A DNA stretch of 64,000 bases, from contig NC_091023.1 of NCBI RefSeq assembly GCF_041296385.1, positions 23,871,924 to 23,935,923 of the forward strand, read 5' to 3'. Source of the stretch: Aphelocoma coerulescens. Lineage: Eukaryota; Chordata; Aves; Passeriformes; Corvidae. Each line of letters starts with the position of its first letter. Positions within the stretch are counted from its first letter, which is position 1. Under the pieces are notes generated by a model. It had not been told where the DNA came from, ran no database searches, and was given only the letters and a program-made list of their open reading frames with translations. The translations under genes were made by a program, and so were the position numbers. This document shows positions 48,216 to 60,500 of this stretch, piece after piece.

Positions 48216-49239
48216 AAAGTCGGGGTAAGAGACAGATTTAGAGAATATGAAAAAGGCCTGGGAAAGATTATTCACAACAGAAATTAGGGGTGGCTGAAAC
48301 TTGGGGCATTTTTGTGCCTTGTAAACAGAATATTTTGGGTTTTTTTCTAGAAGTTAATTCAGGCCAAGCACTTTATTTCGGGGTTGTTGTGTGGGTGGAA
48401 TCACGTCGGTGGCAGGTGGGTGGTGGCAGTGGCTGCCCCGGCTGGCTGCTCACAGCCAGAGGAGTCTTCCTGATATTCCAGGCAGTGGGAATCTGTGTTG
48501 TGTAAAGGGTTTATGACTGGCAGCTCTGAGAAGCGGTGGAGCACAGAATGGTTCAGCATGGCAGGACCTGATTTGCACCATGGCTCCAGCTGGCCTTGGA
48601 TCATTAAATCATTCCCTGCCTGCTCTGGCCACGGTGTTTTCCTGCCCTTACTTTGGCAAAAAAGCCCTTGGTTCCATCAGGCTCCATTTTGTTGATGTTT
48701 TGGGTTTCCTAACTCAGCTCCAGTCGGTTAAAGTTGGGCTTTTGGGCTGCTGAGAGGACATTGGTCTGCAAAACTGTTAATGGCAACCTCTGTGAACACC
48801 CCTGCTTTACTTACAGAACTGTGGCTGCTTTGAAAGTTTTCTTAATTAAATCTCCAAAAAATTCCTGAAATGCCTTCATGGGATGTTCTTTTATTGTAAA
48901 GCAAACACCTGAGCCCCTTGCCAGCAAGTGAGTCTTGAATCAGGGATGGAATAGAATCTTTTCTGTTTCTCAGTCCTGCACTGTATTTAATAAATCTCCT
49001 CCTGAGATGTAACAGAGATTGAGGACTGGGTTCTCACTTGACGTAAAACCCAGTCATTCTCAGAGGCAATTAGGGAGGCTGAAGTCAGAATGACTTGCAG
49101 GATCAGGTTCCCACTCCTTTCTTAAAATTCTCTGTTGCATTTTGTATGGACTGACTGGCTAAACTCAGTGCTACTTAATTTAAAAATGGGGACTTGTAAC
49201 CCTGAGCTTTCTTTTTTTGCCTCCTTTTATTTTGCAACC

Positions 49240-49640
49240 AATTGAAGGAGCGGGGTAAGTGTATAATGGTGTGATAAATCACTCAATTTACATTTGGCAG
49301 AATAAAATTAGCATTGCCATTACTTCATAATAGGGCATGGCTATGACTATGGAATTGATTTCAGAGTCAGGCTGATCCATTACAATTTTGTTAATATTGA
49401 ATTTTAAATAGGATGATGAATTGCTAATCAATGCAGTTAAAGAAACAACTTAGGGGAAAAAGCCCTACTGTTTACTTTATAAATTGTGTGTCACTTACTG
49501 TGTCATTTCCCTGGGCTTCCATATTAGCAGCTCCATATGTGTAACGTTCCAGCTACGCCATGGCCATTTGTGCAATTCAGGGAGCAGCCTTCGTTGGACT
49601 AAGTGAGAAAATTTTCACTCATTTATATTCACTATAAACT
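49240..49640. promoter_or_regulatory. Possible conserved non-coding element
   Basis: Repeat-free AT-rich complex sequence with an E-box-like CATATG at 49534-49539 and several TAAT/ATTA cores. No coding potential. Listed only because of its enhancer-like texture. Confidence 0.15.
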
Positions 49641-50463
49641 TCCACCATTTTTGGTACACTAAGGGCTTGCTCTGAAAAGATGGCCCAGCACTGTTGTGCT
49701 GTTTCATAACTGAAATGAACTATTCTAAAAGCAAATGGAAGGAAACTTTGTCCAGTTCCTTCTTTGTGCAAAATACCATTTGTTTCTCTCAGCTGTGAGT
49801 TGCTTGCTCCAACCTATACATAGGGTTTGGATTTATGAGTTTATCCAAAACCTGAATCTTCTTCTTAGGGTAAAATGAGGCAAAGATCCTGGTAATGTTT
49901 ATGAAGGTCAAAGCCACACTTTTTTTTTTTCTTTGTGTAAATGTAGATAATCTAGTTTGGGTTAAAAAAAATTTGCAGATATCTGTAAATCTCACAAATT
50001 TTGGCAGTTGTGCTTAACTGTGAGGGAATTAATTTTATCCCAAGACATTTTCTTTCTTCTGGACATATCTTTTGGCTGTGGGGATTTTTTTTCTGTTGAA
50101 CTGAGACAGATACCAAGACAGGCAGATACATTGCTGTATATTCCCCTTTTCCTGGTGTCTAACAAAGAGCCATCCAGACCCTTTAATGAGAACTCAGAGC
50201 AGTAGATCAACTGGCCTTTAAACCTCAAAAGATGACCAGGCAACACTTTTAAAGGGATAAATTATTTTTTTCTGTCAGGAAGGTGTGGACCAGTGCTTGG
50301 GGAGCAGTGTAAGAAATAACTCATCCTTGGCACACAGAATGTCAGGATCAATAGATACAACATCTTCTGTGACTGGAAACTGTAAACAGAGAAATAAATA
50401 CTCCTTGTGCAGTTTGAATTTATTCATTTGTCATTGTTTCTACTTTTCCCCCACCACCTGTAG

Positions 50464-50644
50464 AAGTGCAAAACCTCCGTGTAACCAATTAAATCAGGGC
50501 TGTGCTAACAAATCTCTCCCTTTGGGTTGCTCTCCAGTAGAGGCTGCTTCTTTATTAAAAAAAGCACTAAATTACTGCAGGAAAGCCAAGCATAAATTTC
50601 AGCAAGATGAAAGCATGGGAATATCAGGAGAGATATTTCTTTAA
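50464..50644 (+). CDS. Candidate terminal coding exon, unidentified
   Basis: A strong acceptor (TTTCTACTTTTCCCCCACCA, CCTGTAG, ending 50463) precedes about 60 open codons ending TAA at 50642-50644. The peptide starts SAKPPCNQLNQGCANKSLPL and contains ASLLKKALNYCRKAKHKFQQ. Entry phase 2 is incompatible with a direct join from the phase-0 candidates at 18802 or 29535. Only one splice site can be assessed, so support is weak. Not recognised. Confidence 0.18.
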
Positions 50645-51022
50645 GATTTGATTTAGAGCTACAGCACTTCTGCTGTCCCAGCCTGTCCAAGTCACACCTG
50701 GCGTGTCACATCCTGTGCTTCTCACTACAGAACATCCCGACTTTCAGCATCATAGGGATTAGCTTATGAAGAGAGTTCTTTAGCTGCAGATTCAGGAATT
50801 CAGCCTGGGATTTTGGGTCATTCTAAATCTACAAAGACTTCCCAAGGAAACTCTTCGATGCACCTTTGTCATCCAGGGTAAGAGATTCATGGGTTCTCTC
50901 ACAATGTTCAGTCTGTGCTCTCTGCTCAGGTCTTAATTAGCACATGTTTTTGTGCTAGGTAGTGACAGGATGGGGGTAACTGGCTTTGAAGTGAAAGTGA
51001 GGCACAGGAACAGAAATCTTGT
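50645..51022. other. Unique non-coding sequence
   Basis: No repeat or gene recognised before the CR1 fragment. Confidence 0.4.
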
Positions 51023-51180
51023 GGATATCCCATCCCTGGAAGTGCCCAAGGCCTGGTTGGATGAGGCTTGGATCAAGCTGGGATAGTGGAAGGTGTCCCT
51101 GCCTGTAACAGGGGAGTTGGAACTACATGGCCTTTGAAGACCCTTCCAAGCCAAGGCGTTCTATGATTCTATAATTCTGT
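51023..51180 (+). mobile_element. CR1 LINE 3' fragment
   Basis: ATCCCATCCCTGGAAGTGCC, AAGGCCTGGTTGGATGAGGC, TAGTGGAAGGTGTCCCTGCC, CCTTCCAAGCCAAGGCGTTC and the octamer end TATGATTCTATAATTCTGT match the CR1 3' end in sense orientation. About 158 bp is retained. The minus frame at 50933-51154 overlaps it and is not a gene. Confidence 0.95.
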
Positions 51181-52934
51181 ATTTGGCAAAGAAAGGATGA
51201 ATGTATTTGGACTTGCTCTTCCCAGAAATTGGTAGCTTTGCCTTTTTCTGACTCTTCTTTCCTGCAGTTGCAATCTGCACGCCAAGGACTGGCAGCTCTC
51301 TAACATCATGCCATGGAGAAATTGGCTAAAGATACACCCAAAAAAGTGCATTTTAAGTTCCTTTTTGCTGTGCAACTTGGAGTGGGAGATCTGCTGAGGA
51401 AAGGGAATTTATTAACCTTTCTTCTCAAGGTGCAGATCTGCAGGATGAGCCTGTTTTTAGTGATATTGAGAGTCCTGCATTGTTGGTGCTGCACCTGAAG
51501 TGAAAAAGGATACAGAAATGGAGATATGGGTAGGATAATGATTTCTAACCTTCTTCTGAGAAAGATATTTTAGAAATGTTTCCTTGCAAAGTACAGATTG
51601 TGTATATAGAAAATGCACCATTCACTTTTGTTAAATATATCCTCTGAAAAACGGATGCCTGCACAAAGGGAGCAGAGGCTTATGGACACTTTTTATTCCA
51701 GTTTGAGGAAATAATTCTTTCATTTGCTAAGTATTTTTTGCCATAGTAAAGATGTCCAGCACTACTGAACTGCAGTGAATTATACCTGGAATTTTATAAA
51801 CTGTTGTCAAACGAGAAGCTGAGTACATGTTGTAGCACTCAATATTTTTCCCATTGATTGCAGCAGTATTTCAGATGAGTCCCCAGGGAAATAGAGCAAC
51901 ATCCTTTTGTTCAGAAAGTCATCAAAACCAGGCAGCTTATGATCTTTATCAGCAAAACTATTTGCATTTCTTTTGCTCCAGCCTCAGAGAGAGGAAAGGG
52001 GGACAGAGAAGGAAACAGAAGAAGAGTGGAGCTGTTTGGCAGAGGTTCTAAAGCAGAGCCTGAAGTGTATTTATGGTTATAATTTTGCACAGATCACTTG
52101 GTGCTCTAACACCGTGCTACCGATCACAACATAAATCACACTTTAATTTTAACCTTTGCAATTCATCAATAGTTTCAATATCAAATATAATTCAGCGCTG
52201 ACACTATTGGTTTACAGGTAAGTGGAATAAGAATGGAGGAGACTTAGTAATGGATTAGTTGGCCTGTCAGCAGAGGCAGAAAGATTCATGTTGTCTTCTC
52301 TATGTTTCTATCACATGCACAAAGCCATAAATAATGGCAACAGCTAATCAGACACAAGAAAGATATATGCTGTCATTGAAAATCAGTTATTTCTACCATC
52401 TGAGCTCTAAAAATTTAACCACTGAAAAGGAATCCATTTAATAAAACATCATCTTGCTGCTTGTTTTGCAAGCCATATATATTTAACGAATTTTTCTTGT
52501 AAAGATTTAAAAGAATTATTTCCTTTGGTCGTGGTGTAGTAGTTCTGTTTATAAATAAGTGCTTATACAACTCCAAGAAAAAAGTGTTGGCCAAACAATT
52601 AGTTTGCTTTTCACTGAACATGTTAAGACTGAGATTTGGCTTTTTTTTTTTTGATAAATGTAAAAATCTGAGATTTGTTTTCTGTGAAGTTTCTTTGTCT
52701 AAACCCTGATACCGGAATTTGGAAAAATGTCTGACCTCAAAGAGTTCCAAGTTTGCAACATCTCCCTGAATACCTTCCTCCACTCTTAACTCAGGAATTC
52801 AGTGGGAAGACCAGGGACTAAATCTGCTTTGTGGTGGTGATGGTGGTGATGGAACATGGCCCTGATGAAACTCTGCCTTTGTAGATATTAAGAATGTGTG
52901 GATGTGACCACAGGTAACCTGATTGAACCCCAGA
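51181..52934. other. Unique non-coding sequence
   Basis: A plus-strand frame at about 51865-52051 follows a fair acceptor (TTTTTCCCATTGATTGCAG) and ends in TAA, but only one splice site exists and no family is recognised. The 52080-52400 part is listed separately. A short GGTGATGGT repeat lies near 52833-52852. Confidence 0.35.
52080..52400. promoter_or_regulatory. Possible conserved non-coding element
   Basis: Repeat-free complex sequence with TAATCA/TAAT-type motifs (for example CAGCTAATCAGAC near 52341-52353) and no coding potential. The texture is enhancer-like; not verifiable without alignment. Confidence 0.15.
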
Positions 52935-53008
52935 GCCAGCCCTGCTCTAAGGGACAGAGTGGATCAGACGACCTGCAGAGGTCTCTTCCTGACTAAATTA
53001 TTCCATGG
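52935..53008 (+). mobile_element. CR1 LINE 3' tail (diverged)
   Basis: CCCTGCTCTAAGGGACAGAG, TGGATCAGACGACCTGCAGA and GGTCTCTTCCTGACTAAATTATTCC parallel the CR1 phrase with GACCTCCAGAGGTCCCTTCC. Sense orientation, with a lost octamer end. Confidence 0.75.
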
Positions 53009-53733
53009 GGTGACCTGTGGTGAAAAGTTTCATATTATCTCCTACTTTTTCCTCTCCATTTATCCTAAACCTGTGGGGTTTTTTAATCACATCCAAAGGA
53101 AGCACAAATGCCCTCGAAGGCTGTGCAGGGGATGAAAACTCCTAAATACTCTGAGTTTAATTCTTCCTTGTCCTTATTCATTCTGCTGAATGAATTATTT
53201 CCATCATACTAAATTTCCATGTAGAACTCCTCATTCAATGCTCATAATAACCTCCTTGGTGCTGCATTTTATCCCCAGAGTATTGACACGTGCATTCTGT
53301 TAAGTTTATGGTTTGTGGTGTAAGGTCAATATGCTGGAATGGAAAGCACTGTGACAAATGGCTCTGCTCTCATGTGTCTGTGAGGGAGCCTCCTTCCCTG
53401 TCCTTCCTCTTCCCAGGGCTTCCTGGGGACCTGCTGGAACTCCAGCAGCACAGACACCCAGCCCTCCAAGGGTTTCAGGCATTTAAGAGAAATGGTTGGA
53501 AATCTGCGGGTGCTGAGTGTGGGACCCCGTCTGCACTGATGAGATTACAGAGCTTTAGCACTTAGGACTTCCCTCTGCTCAAAGGGGTGTCAACACTCCA
53601 GATGTTTCTGTTTCACGTGGGGTCACCTCCAGGGAGCTGCTGAGAAAACTTTTACTTTGTAGGAGTGTCCTAACCTCGGTGAGAAGTTTGGGCAGGTGGG
53701 TTCTTCTGAGGGAGAAGTCGATGTGTTGGGTTT
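53009..53733. other. Unique non-coding sequence
   Basis: A plus-strand frame after the acceptor CCTGTCCTTCCTCTTCCCAG (ending about 53417) runs about 50 codons to a stop at 53565. No second splice site or family resemblance, so it is not called as a gene. Confidence 0.35.
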
Positions 53734-53749
53734 GGGGGGGGGGGGGGGG
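53734..53749. repeat. G16 mononucleotide run
   Basis: Sixteen consecutive G residues on the plus strand after GTTGGGTTT. Long G runs are rare, can form quadruplexes, and are error-prone in sequencing, so the exact length is uncertain. Confidence 0.9.
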
Positions 53750-53989
53750 TTGTATTATATTTCAATATAGATTTAATTGATGGACCAGGACTGCTGTAAA
53801 AAATGTTACCTTTTAGGAAAATCAGTCTCCTGAAGGTGTTTAGATGTGTATGGAGTACATTATAACTCTAAGGGTGTCTGTTGGCTGAAGAAAGTGAAAG
53901 GAATCCTTTATGAACCTCCTACACTTGTAGGACAACATCACACGCAATTTATCATATATTGTGTATTTTCATTTCATCAAAATATTGCT
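53750..53989. other. Unique non-coding sequence
   Basis: Short AT-rich spacer between the G run and the TTCC microsatellite; nothing recognised. Confidence 0.4.
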
Positions 53990-54136
53990 CCTTCCTTCCT
54001 TCCTTCCTTCCTTCCTTCCTTCCTTCCTTCCTTCCTTCCTTCCTTCCTTCCTTCCTTCCTTCCTTCCTTCCTTCCTTCCTTCCTTCCTTCCTTCCTTCCC
54101 TCCTTCCTTCCTTCCCTCCCTTCCTTCCCTCCCTCC
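53990..54136. repeat. (TTCC)n tetranucleotide microsatellite
   Basis: About 27 perfect TTCC units (53990-54099) followed by an interrupted part with CCC insertions up to 54136. The minus strand is a GGAA array. Long frames on all strands here (53846-54158) of Phe-Leu-Pro-Ser or Arg-Lys-Glu-Gly type are artefacts. Confidence 0.98.
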
Positions 54137-57100
54137 TATACAAAATAAAGTAAAATGAATCCAGTCCTAGATGCCCACAATTTTTTTTAGAAAATCTAGT
54201 TAATTAAAATCAGAGTCTCCTATATGAGGATTATACATAAAATTTGGAACTCTTAAAAAGACGTGGTGTCAACATGGCCTTTGCATTTTCCAATGGTTTG
54301 TGCCAAGTCATGCATTTAGCCCAAACGTTTCCTGCTTTTTTTCTGCTGAAAGCCTTACTCTGAGGAGTTCTGTGTGATCTCTCTGGTCTAAAGTGAGACA
54401 GAATTCTGAAGGCAAAGCGTTGCAGTGTCATTACCTGTGATTATAACATCAGGACAGCAATGTGGAGCAAAAAGAAGTCTTAATTCAGGTGCAATTGCAG
54501 ATGAAACGATCTGCTACCAAATATTCCATCCTCATTCGAGGGTTTGAGTGTAAAAATGTAAAATATGCAGCAGTGATGGGTAGAAGGCTTTTCAGCCACA
54601 GGTTTTTTTCACATACAGGATGCACCCTACAGACCCTGCTGGCACCTGGAGGGGAGGGGAAATCACAGGTGCAGACCAGAGCCCTTGTGAGTGTGAAATG
54701 GTGACGGGACTGAGAGCTTGGCCATGTAGAGCCTGATGCCTCCTTGTTTTTACAGCAGGCAAATGTGACTGAAATGGACTTTCAGAAAGGGCCTTAGATG
54801 TGATTTTTAACCTTCAGTGCTCGCTGGACAAATCACTGCTTATGACAGGCATCATTACTGCTGGAAGCCTGGCCAGGAGCAGAAGGAGGGAAAGGAGAAG
54901 TGCTTTTTATCATTTCTTTGGAGAAACACTGCACCCTCACCACACACGGCAGTAATTGTACATCACTTTTCTCTGACACGTTATGGAACAAAGAAAAGGC
55001 ATTAGAGAGTCAGGTAAAGAGACTAATCTTGTTGAAACATTCCATTCAAGCTAACAGCTTATGTTAGAGCAATCCCATACTTTATGCTCAGAGAAGCAGT
55101 TTAGTTCGTGACTGGTGTGCAAGAGTTGGACCATGGAAATTCAAGTGCAGAACCTCCTACAACACTTTGTGTTGTGATTCCCACTGAAGGTAATCAAGGA
55201 TAACCTCATCCATATTCCCTAGTTAGGTACCACAGTGCTCAGGGTGATAGATCTTGGGTAGGGCTTACTGGCAAAACACAAATAAAATTGCATTTCAGGA
55301 CCTGAATTTCAATGTGAAGTATTCTCCCAGCTAAAAAGAGATCAAAATGATCCCCAGAACATATTCTGAATATTCATAGGCTGGTGGAGGTACTGCAGCA
55401 TGAGCAGTCTGCAGAGCTGGGACAGCTGTCAGTTGTATTGTAAGGTGGTTTGTTGTTCAAAAAACCTTCACTAAAGGGAGGAAAAATGCTGATTGTTCTG
55501 GAATGACTCCAGTGCCAACCACTTCATATTGTTCAGCAGTGAGATTACCAACTCCTACAGCTCTCTCTTCTGAAAAAGTCACTGAATTCATCTCTGCTTC
55601 AAAAGACCAGGCCATAAATACCAGAGCCTTAGATAAAGTCAATGCATCATTTCCCTGTCAGGTCCCACAGCATCCAAAGGTTTGGTTGGAAATGGTTTCG
55701 ATGGCAATTTCAGCCTCTCAGCTCCAAGGCAGAAGTGTAGATCTTGTCAAGGCACTGAAAAGAAGGAGTAAGGAGTTGCTGAATGTATGCAACAAGGATG
55801 GTTTATATGTTCTATTATTTCTCCTTGACTTGCAGTTGTCATTTTTTAATTGCTTCTCTTTGTTCTCGGAACCACTGCTGTAATCTGGAACTGTATTATT
55901 TTTGCTTTATCTTGAGATCAACCCTCAAGAACACCTCAAGAATCCCTTTTTCCTTCCCAGCCACGAGCCACCCTGGTCCCCTTCCCTGGTCCTGTCAGGG
56001 TGTGTGTCCCTCCATAGGCCCCATGCTATGAAAGTGTCACTGCCCCTGAGCAATGACAGCAGATATTAACTCTGATAAGGAAAATCCCGATAGCTCTCAG
56101 CATTCTTTAGTTCATTTCTGTTACTGATAGTTATGGGAAGAACAGTGTGTTAAATTCAAATGGAAAAGGATGCTGCCATGTTCCCCAGCACCTTATCAGC
56201 AATTACTGCCCAGGCTTGTAAAACATTAAATCACTCGTGAAAGGTGGGAGATTAATAAGAGGTGTTTTAATCTTCTCTTCACTCACTGCAGCACAAACAA
56301 CACGATGCACAAAGGTGAAGGAAGGGAGGAAACCCAAGCTTTTTTTCCCCCCGAGCTGCTAAATCCATCACTCCCTGAAAAGAAACTTCAGCAGTGTCAC
56401 TGAAAGTTCAGACAGATTCAAATCAGCCACATGTGCAGATTCCTCCTGAAATCCCGCTTCCAAATCTGTGCCATCAGTTTTAATGAGTTCCCCTTGCCAA
56501 GCACCCCAAAGCTCAGTCCCTGCAGTGTCCAGGGGGCTCCAGAGCAGGACACGCCTTGTGCTGGGGCAAGCTAAGAGCTCACACCCCAGAATTAACACAA
56601 TATTTCACCTCCTGCTCCACAGGAAATGTGTTTGGGCCTTGAGTCAGCACACCCAAGCTCTGCTCTCTCTTCAGATCAACACAAAACTCTGCAAATCGAC
56701 CCATCCAAAGCCCTGCTTGGGCTATGGGAGAGTGGGGCTTAATTATTCCAAGCAGCCAATCTCTAATATTCTATTTATAAGGCTTCTGGCTGTTCAAAAA
56801 TCTGTTTGGGACAATCCAGCCAGTCGTTCTAGTGTTTGGTGTTGTGAATTTTTAATTTGACTTAGTGAAGGAGAGCTTTGCTGCAGACTTGCTTGGAGGT
56901 GAAGGGAGTATTCATACAGGTCAATATTCATGCCAGAGCTGGTAAATCCATGCTAAGCACTGCCTGAAGCTGAGCTGAAGCCCTCTGGCCCATCAGTTTG
57001 CTGGAGGCTTCACTAAAATTGCCAGTTTTGCCCTGTTTTAGTCTCATAGTTGCCGTGGTACCGTGTGTGTCCCAGGACTGATGCTTTCACAGAGCTCTGC

Positions 57101-57205
57101 AGGAGCTGCCAGCAGAGCAGGGAGCCTTTCCCAGGCCTTTAAAAGCAGTAAAACTTCTTTGTGTACTTCTCTCCATCTCCCATCCTTGGTTTTCTGTCTT
57201 CCCAG
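54137..57205. other. Unique non-coding sequence
   Basis: A plus frame at 55503-55883 (126 codons, including SSEKVTEFISASKDQAINTR) follows the fair acceptor CTTCATATTGTTCAG but has no good donor. The 56040-56260 part is complex and may be conserved. No repeat family recognised. Confidence 0.35.
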
Positions 57206-57544
57206 GGCTTCCCAGAGCAGACAGTCACTGCCATTAAGACAAAGCACTCGCTTTCCCGAGATGGTAGAGATTGTAGAGAGAGAAAAAAGGGAGGAAGGGA
57301 AAAAGAATGGAATATTCCTCTGCAAAGGGCACCTGTCTTTTACAGAGGATAAAGTGTTGCCAGATGAGCTTAACAACATTATTAATCAATCTGTGGAGAC
57401 ATCTTTCTTTGTTTTTTTTTTTTCCTTTGTAGGAAAAATCTTTAGAAGAAAACACTCCAGGCAGAGGAAGAGCTATAAACCTCTGCAGAAGCAGATGGGG
57501 GGGTGCCTTGTCTCCTTGATAAGTCAGCCCTACTCTCTCCAGTA
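57206..57544 (+). other. Region with two strong acceptors and competing open frames
   Basis: Acceptors GGTTTTCTGTCTTCCCAG (exon would start 57206) and TTTTTTTCCTTTGTAG (exon would start 57433) are both close to consensus. After the first, two frames remain open, one for about 110 codons to a stop at 57545. After the second a short frame EKSLEENTPGRGRAINLC runs to TGA. No consensus donor separates them. Possibly a terminal exon; not assignable to a family. Confidence 0.18.
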
Positions 57545-60500
57545 GAAATTCCTTAGGGAAAATAAACTTTTTTCTTTAAGTTTTTACCAAGATATAGGTT
57601 TGGAATGTTTTTAGGTTTTTTTTTTTGTTTAACAAAAGTTGATTATTTCTTAGAGGGGCTCAACCCACCGTTGGAATAATGTTCATGTTTAATTGCCTGT
57701 TTGGCTCTGGCAGGATCCTTGATTGAAAAGCAGCACCTTTATTGCAGGTGATGTCCACACATGGCAGCGTTTTCCATGGAAAAGGCTCAGGGAAGTCTGT
57801 GCTAATAATTTATTCTTTGCAGAGGTTTTCACCCAGCTATTGGGAATTGTCGAGAAGTGCACATCAGTATATCAAAGCATCCTGCAAACTCTGTAAAGCA
57901 GGGAACTGAGGCTTTATTGATGCTTATTTTAGGCTGCCAGAAGAGCTGAGTGATTCACCCAGACTCCCCTGACAAAGAGTGCCCTTCCTGCACCGTCACC
58001 AGGCTCCTCACCAGGCACCTGCCTGGAAAGTTCTGCAGCAGGGACAGAAGATGCCTCCACCAGGGTGGGATTTTTCACTTCCTTTGTGCTGTGTTAAGGA
58101 AAACTCCCAGTGCTGCCAGGGGATTGGGATGGATGGAGGCAGGAGGCCGTGGCAAAGCCCACCCTTGATGGAGACAGATGGAGGATTTGCTGCCTTGCAA
58201 CCTCGTGCAGAGGTAGCTGAAATACCTGGATAAACACAATGGAAAGTCAGAGTGGAAACTAAAAACAGTGCTGAAGTTTTCTTTAGAAATGGGGGGAAAA
58301 GGCCTCTATTTGAAACAAAACCAAGTAGACAGGGAGTCAAAGACTCAAGGAGTTCCAGAGAGTCAAGGACATTTCCATAAGACATGGTTCTTCCACAGCC
58401 TTATTTTCTACATCTCTAAACTAGAAATTATGTCATTGAAAGAAAGACAGTGCCACTTAATTAAGAAGAATGTAAGAAAATAAATCTTTACTGCCCAGGC
58501 AATAAGTAAAAAATATGTAAAGTACATTGAAAGCATCGAGTGATGTTGTGAAGGAACATTTGTGCACTGCCAAGGGTGTTCATTTCTGCTGGATCTGCCA
58601 TCGAAACATCCCAGGGATGCAGTAAAAAAATCAAGTTTTTTTGGTTTTTTACCTCCGTATTGTTTATAAATGTTACCAAAATCCCCATGGACCCTTAATT
58701 CCTTGCTTGTTGTTTTGCTTGACTGTATCCCATTGGAAAGAGAGTTGGTAACTAAATAGAAAGGGTCTTGTTGAGATTATCATTGAGAGAATGAATATGA
58801 AAGTGAGGGTACTAAAGTACCTTTTTCTCTGCTTATCAGAATTAGAAGCTCTTTCAGAGTGGCTCCTATAAGTCTGTTTCAATATAATCCATAGATGGGC
58901 AATGAGGTTTATTTTCCAACTGTTTAAGAGGGAAGATAGAATCAGCCACTCACAAGTTTCCATATAAACCTATTTTTACATTTTGGTTTTTCCTCTCCCT
59001 TCATGAGCTGCTAGAGAATGAAAATGGTCTGGGAAATGTCTATGTTCCTTCTGGCACTGCTGCCACCAGAAATCTTTCATCAGTTCCTACCTCTCATCCT
59101 CTTTGCCACTGCCCTTGGTGACCAGAGAGCAAAGACTTCCAGAAAAAAAAAGCAAAATCAATAGGAAGTTTATCTGATTCTCACTCAGATTCATTGCCTT
59201 CCCATCCTTCCTTCCAATCAGTGAAATTAATGGTTGAGAGCCTGAACTAAAGGAAAACCAAACAAGTTTTGTCCTGGAAAAGCTACGAGGCAAATTGCTG
59301 GCAAAGAGCAGGAGAAGGGAGGGTGCACAGAAAAATCTGGAGAGTTCAGAACATTGGATTAAATCCAGGGGTTTGTGTCTGAAAGTGGATAAATGCAAGG
59401 CATTTCTCTCAAGGGGCAGGGAAAAAGGAATAACAAGCAGAAAAAAAATACAGGAGAGCAGGACAGAGGGCAGCAATGCAGAAAAGGTTCCAGGAGAGGC
59501 AGCAGGTAACAAATTAAATATAAGTGAAATGTGAGGCTACTAAGGGAAAATGCCACAGCTGTTTTGGAGTGCATTGCTCACGAGGAGAGAACAGGGATCA
59601 TGCCCATTCCCAAAGCCTGGCTGTGATTAGAACCAGGCTGCTGTGTTCACTGGGGGAGAACCAGCAGGAGTTAATGGTGCTGAGAACCTGGAGGCGGCCA
59701 GGAAGAGGCACCCGCACACTCCCACTGCTAACGGGCTCCTTGGAAAGGTGCCGGGGTTTTCCAGTGATCTGTGATGGCCAGAAGGGAATGAAAAGGATGC
59801 TGTGATGCCAGGGAGAGTTTTGAGAGGGAAGATTCATTTAGCACCTGGACAGGACTATGATTAAAGCATTTTTCAGTGGTGTTCTGGCAGTAATTGACTC
59901 TTAAATTCGAGGGGCTAAGGAACAACACTCTCCTTGCTGAAGAGGAGTTATGTGCTCAAAAGACCAGAAATTCAAGAAGGAGCTGAAGCTCAGTTCAAAT
60001 AGGTGAGATTTTCTGCACTGCCCCAAATTCTCTCTCCTCCTCCACAATTCACACCCGTTCCCTGCGCAGTTTTCGTGCCCAGGGAAGGTCTGAAAGCAAC
60101 TTTGTGTCAATCAGGAATCAAGAAAGGTTTCATTTTTGGTGTGAATTCTGTCCTGGTTTGGGAGGTTTCAAGTCAGGGAAGTGGAAGATAATTTTAGGGC
60201 TTTTGATAAGTCCTTGGTGTGCATCAGAGATGATTCAGTCTGCCAGATAGCTCCAAAAACGCTGCACTATTTCTGGCGCTTCAGATTATTTTCTGTTAGC
60301 ATTTTCACCTCAAATACTTCAAAAATATTTCTTAAATAGTTAATGGATGTCAGCAACAAGTATTAATTGATGCAGAGACCCATTAGTGCAGGTTAACAAG
60401 TAACATACAGGCCCTGGCTTATAAAAAAACATTCCCTAAAAAGTTGTCTTTTTTGCTGTTGAATTCTGTAACAAATTTGCTAAAAACTTTCTTGCTGTGC

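Larger units (their letters stand above)
47399..50463. other. Unique non-coding sequence, possibly rich in conserved elements
   Basis: No interspersed repeats in 3 kb. Two segments (47930-48215 and 49240-49640) are listed separately as possible conserved elements. Frames elsewhere are short and unsupported. Confidence 0.4.

Noticed and set aside
53846..54158. Phe-Leu-Pro-Ser and Lys-Glu-Gly-Arg frames
   Set aside because: Translations of the (TTCC)n microsatellite.
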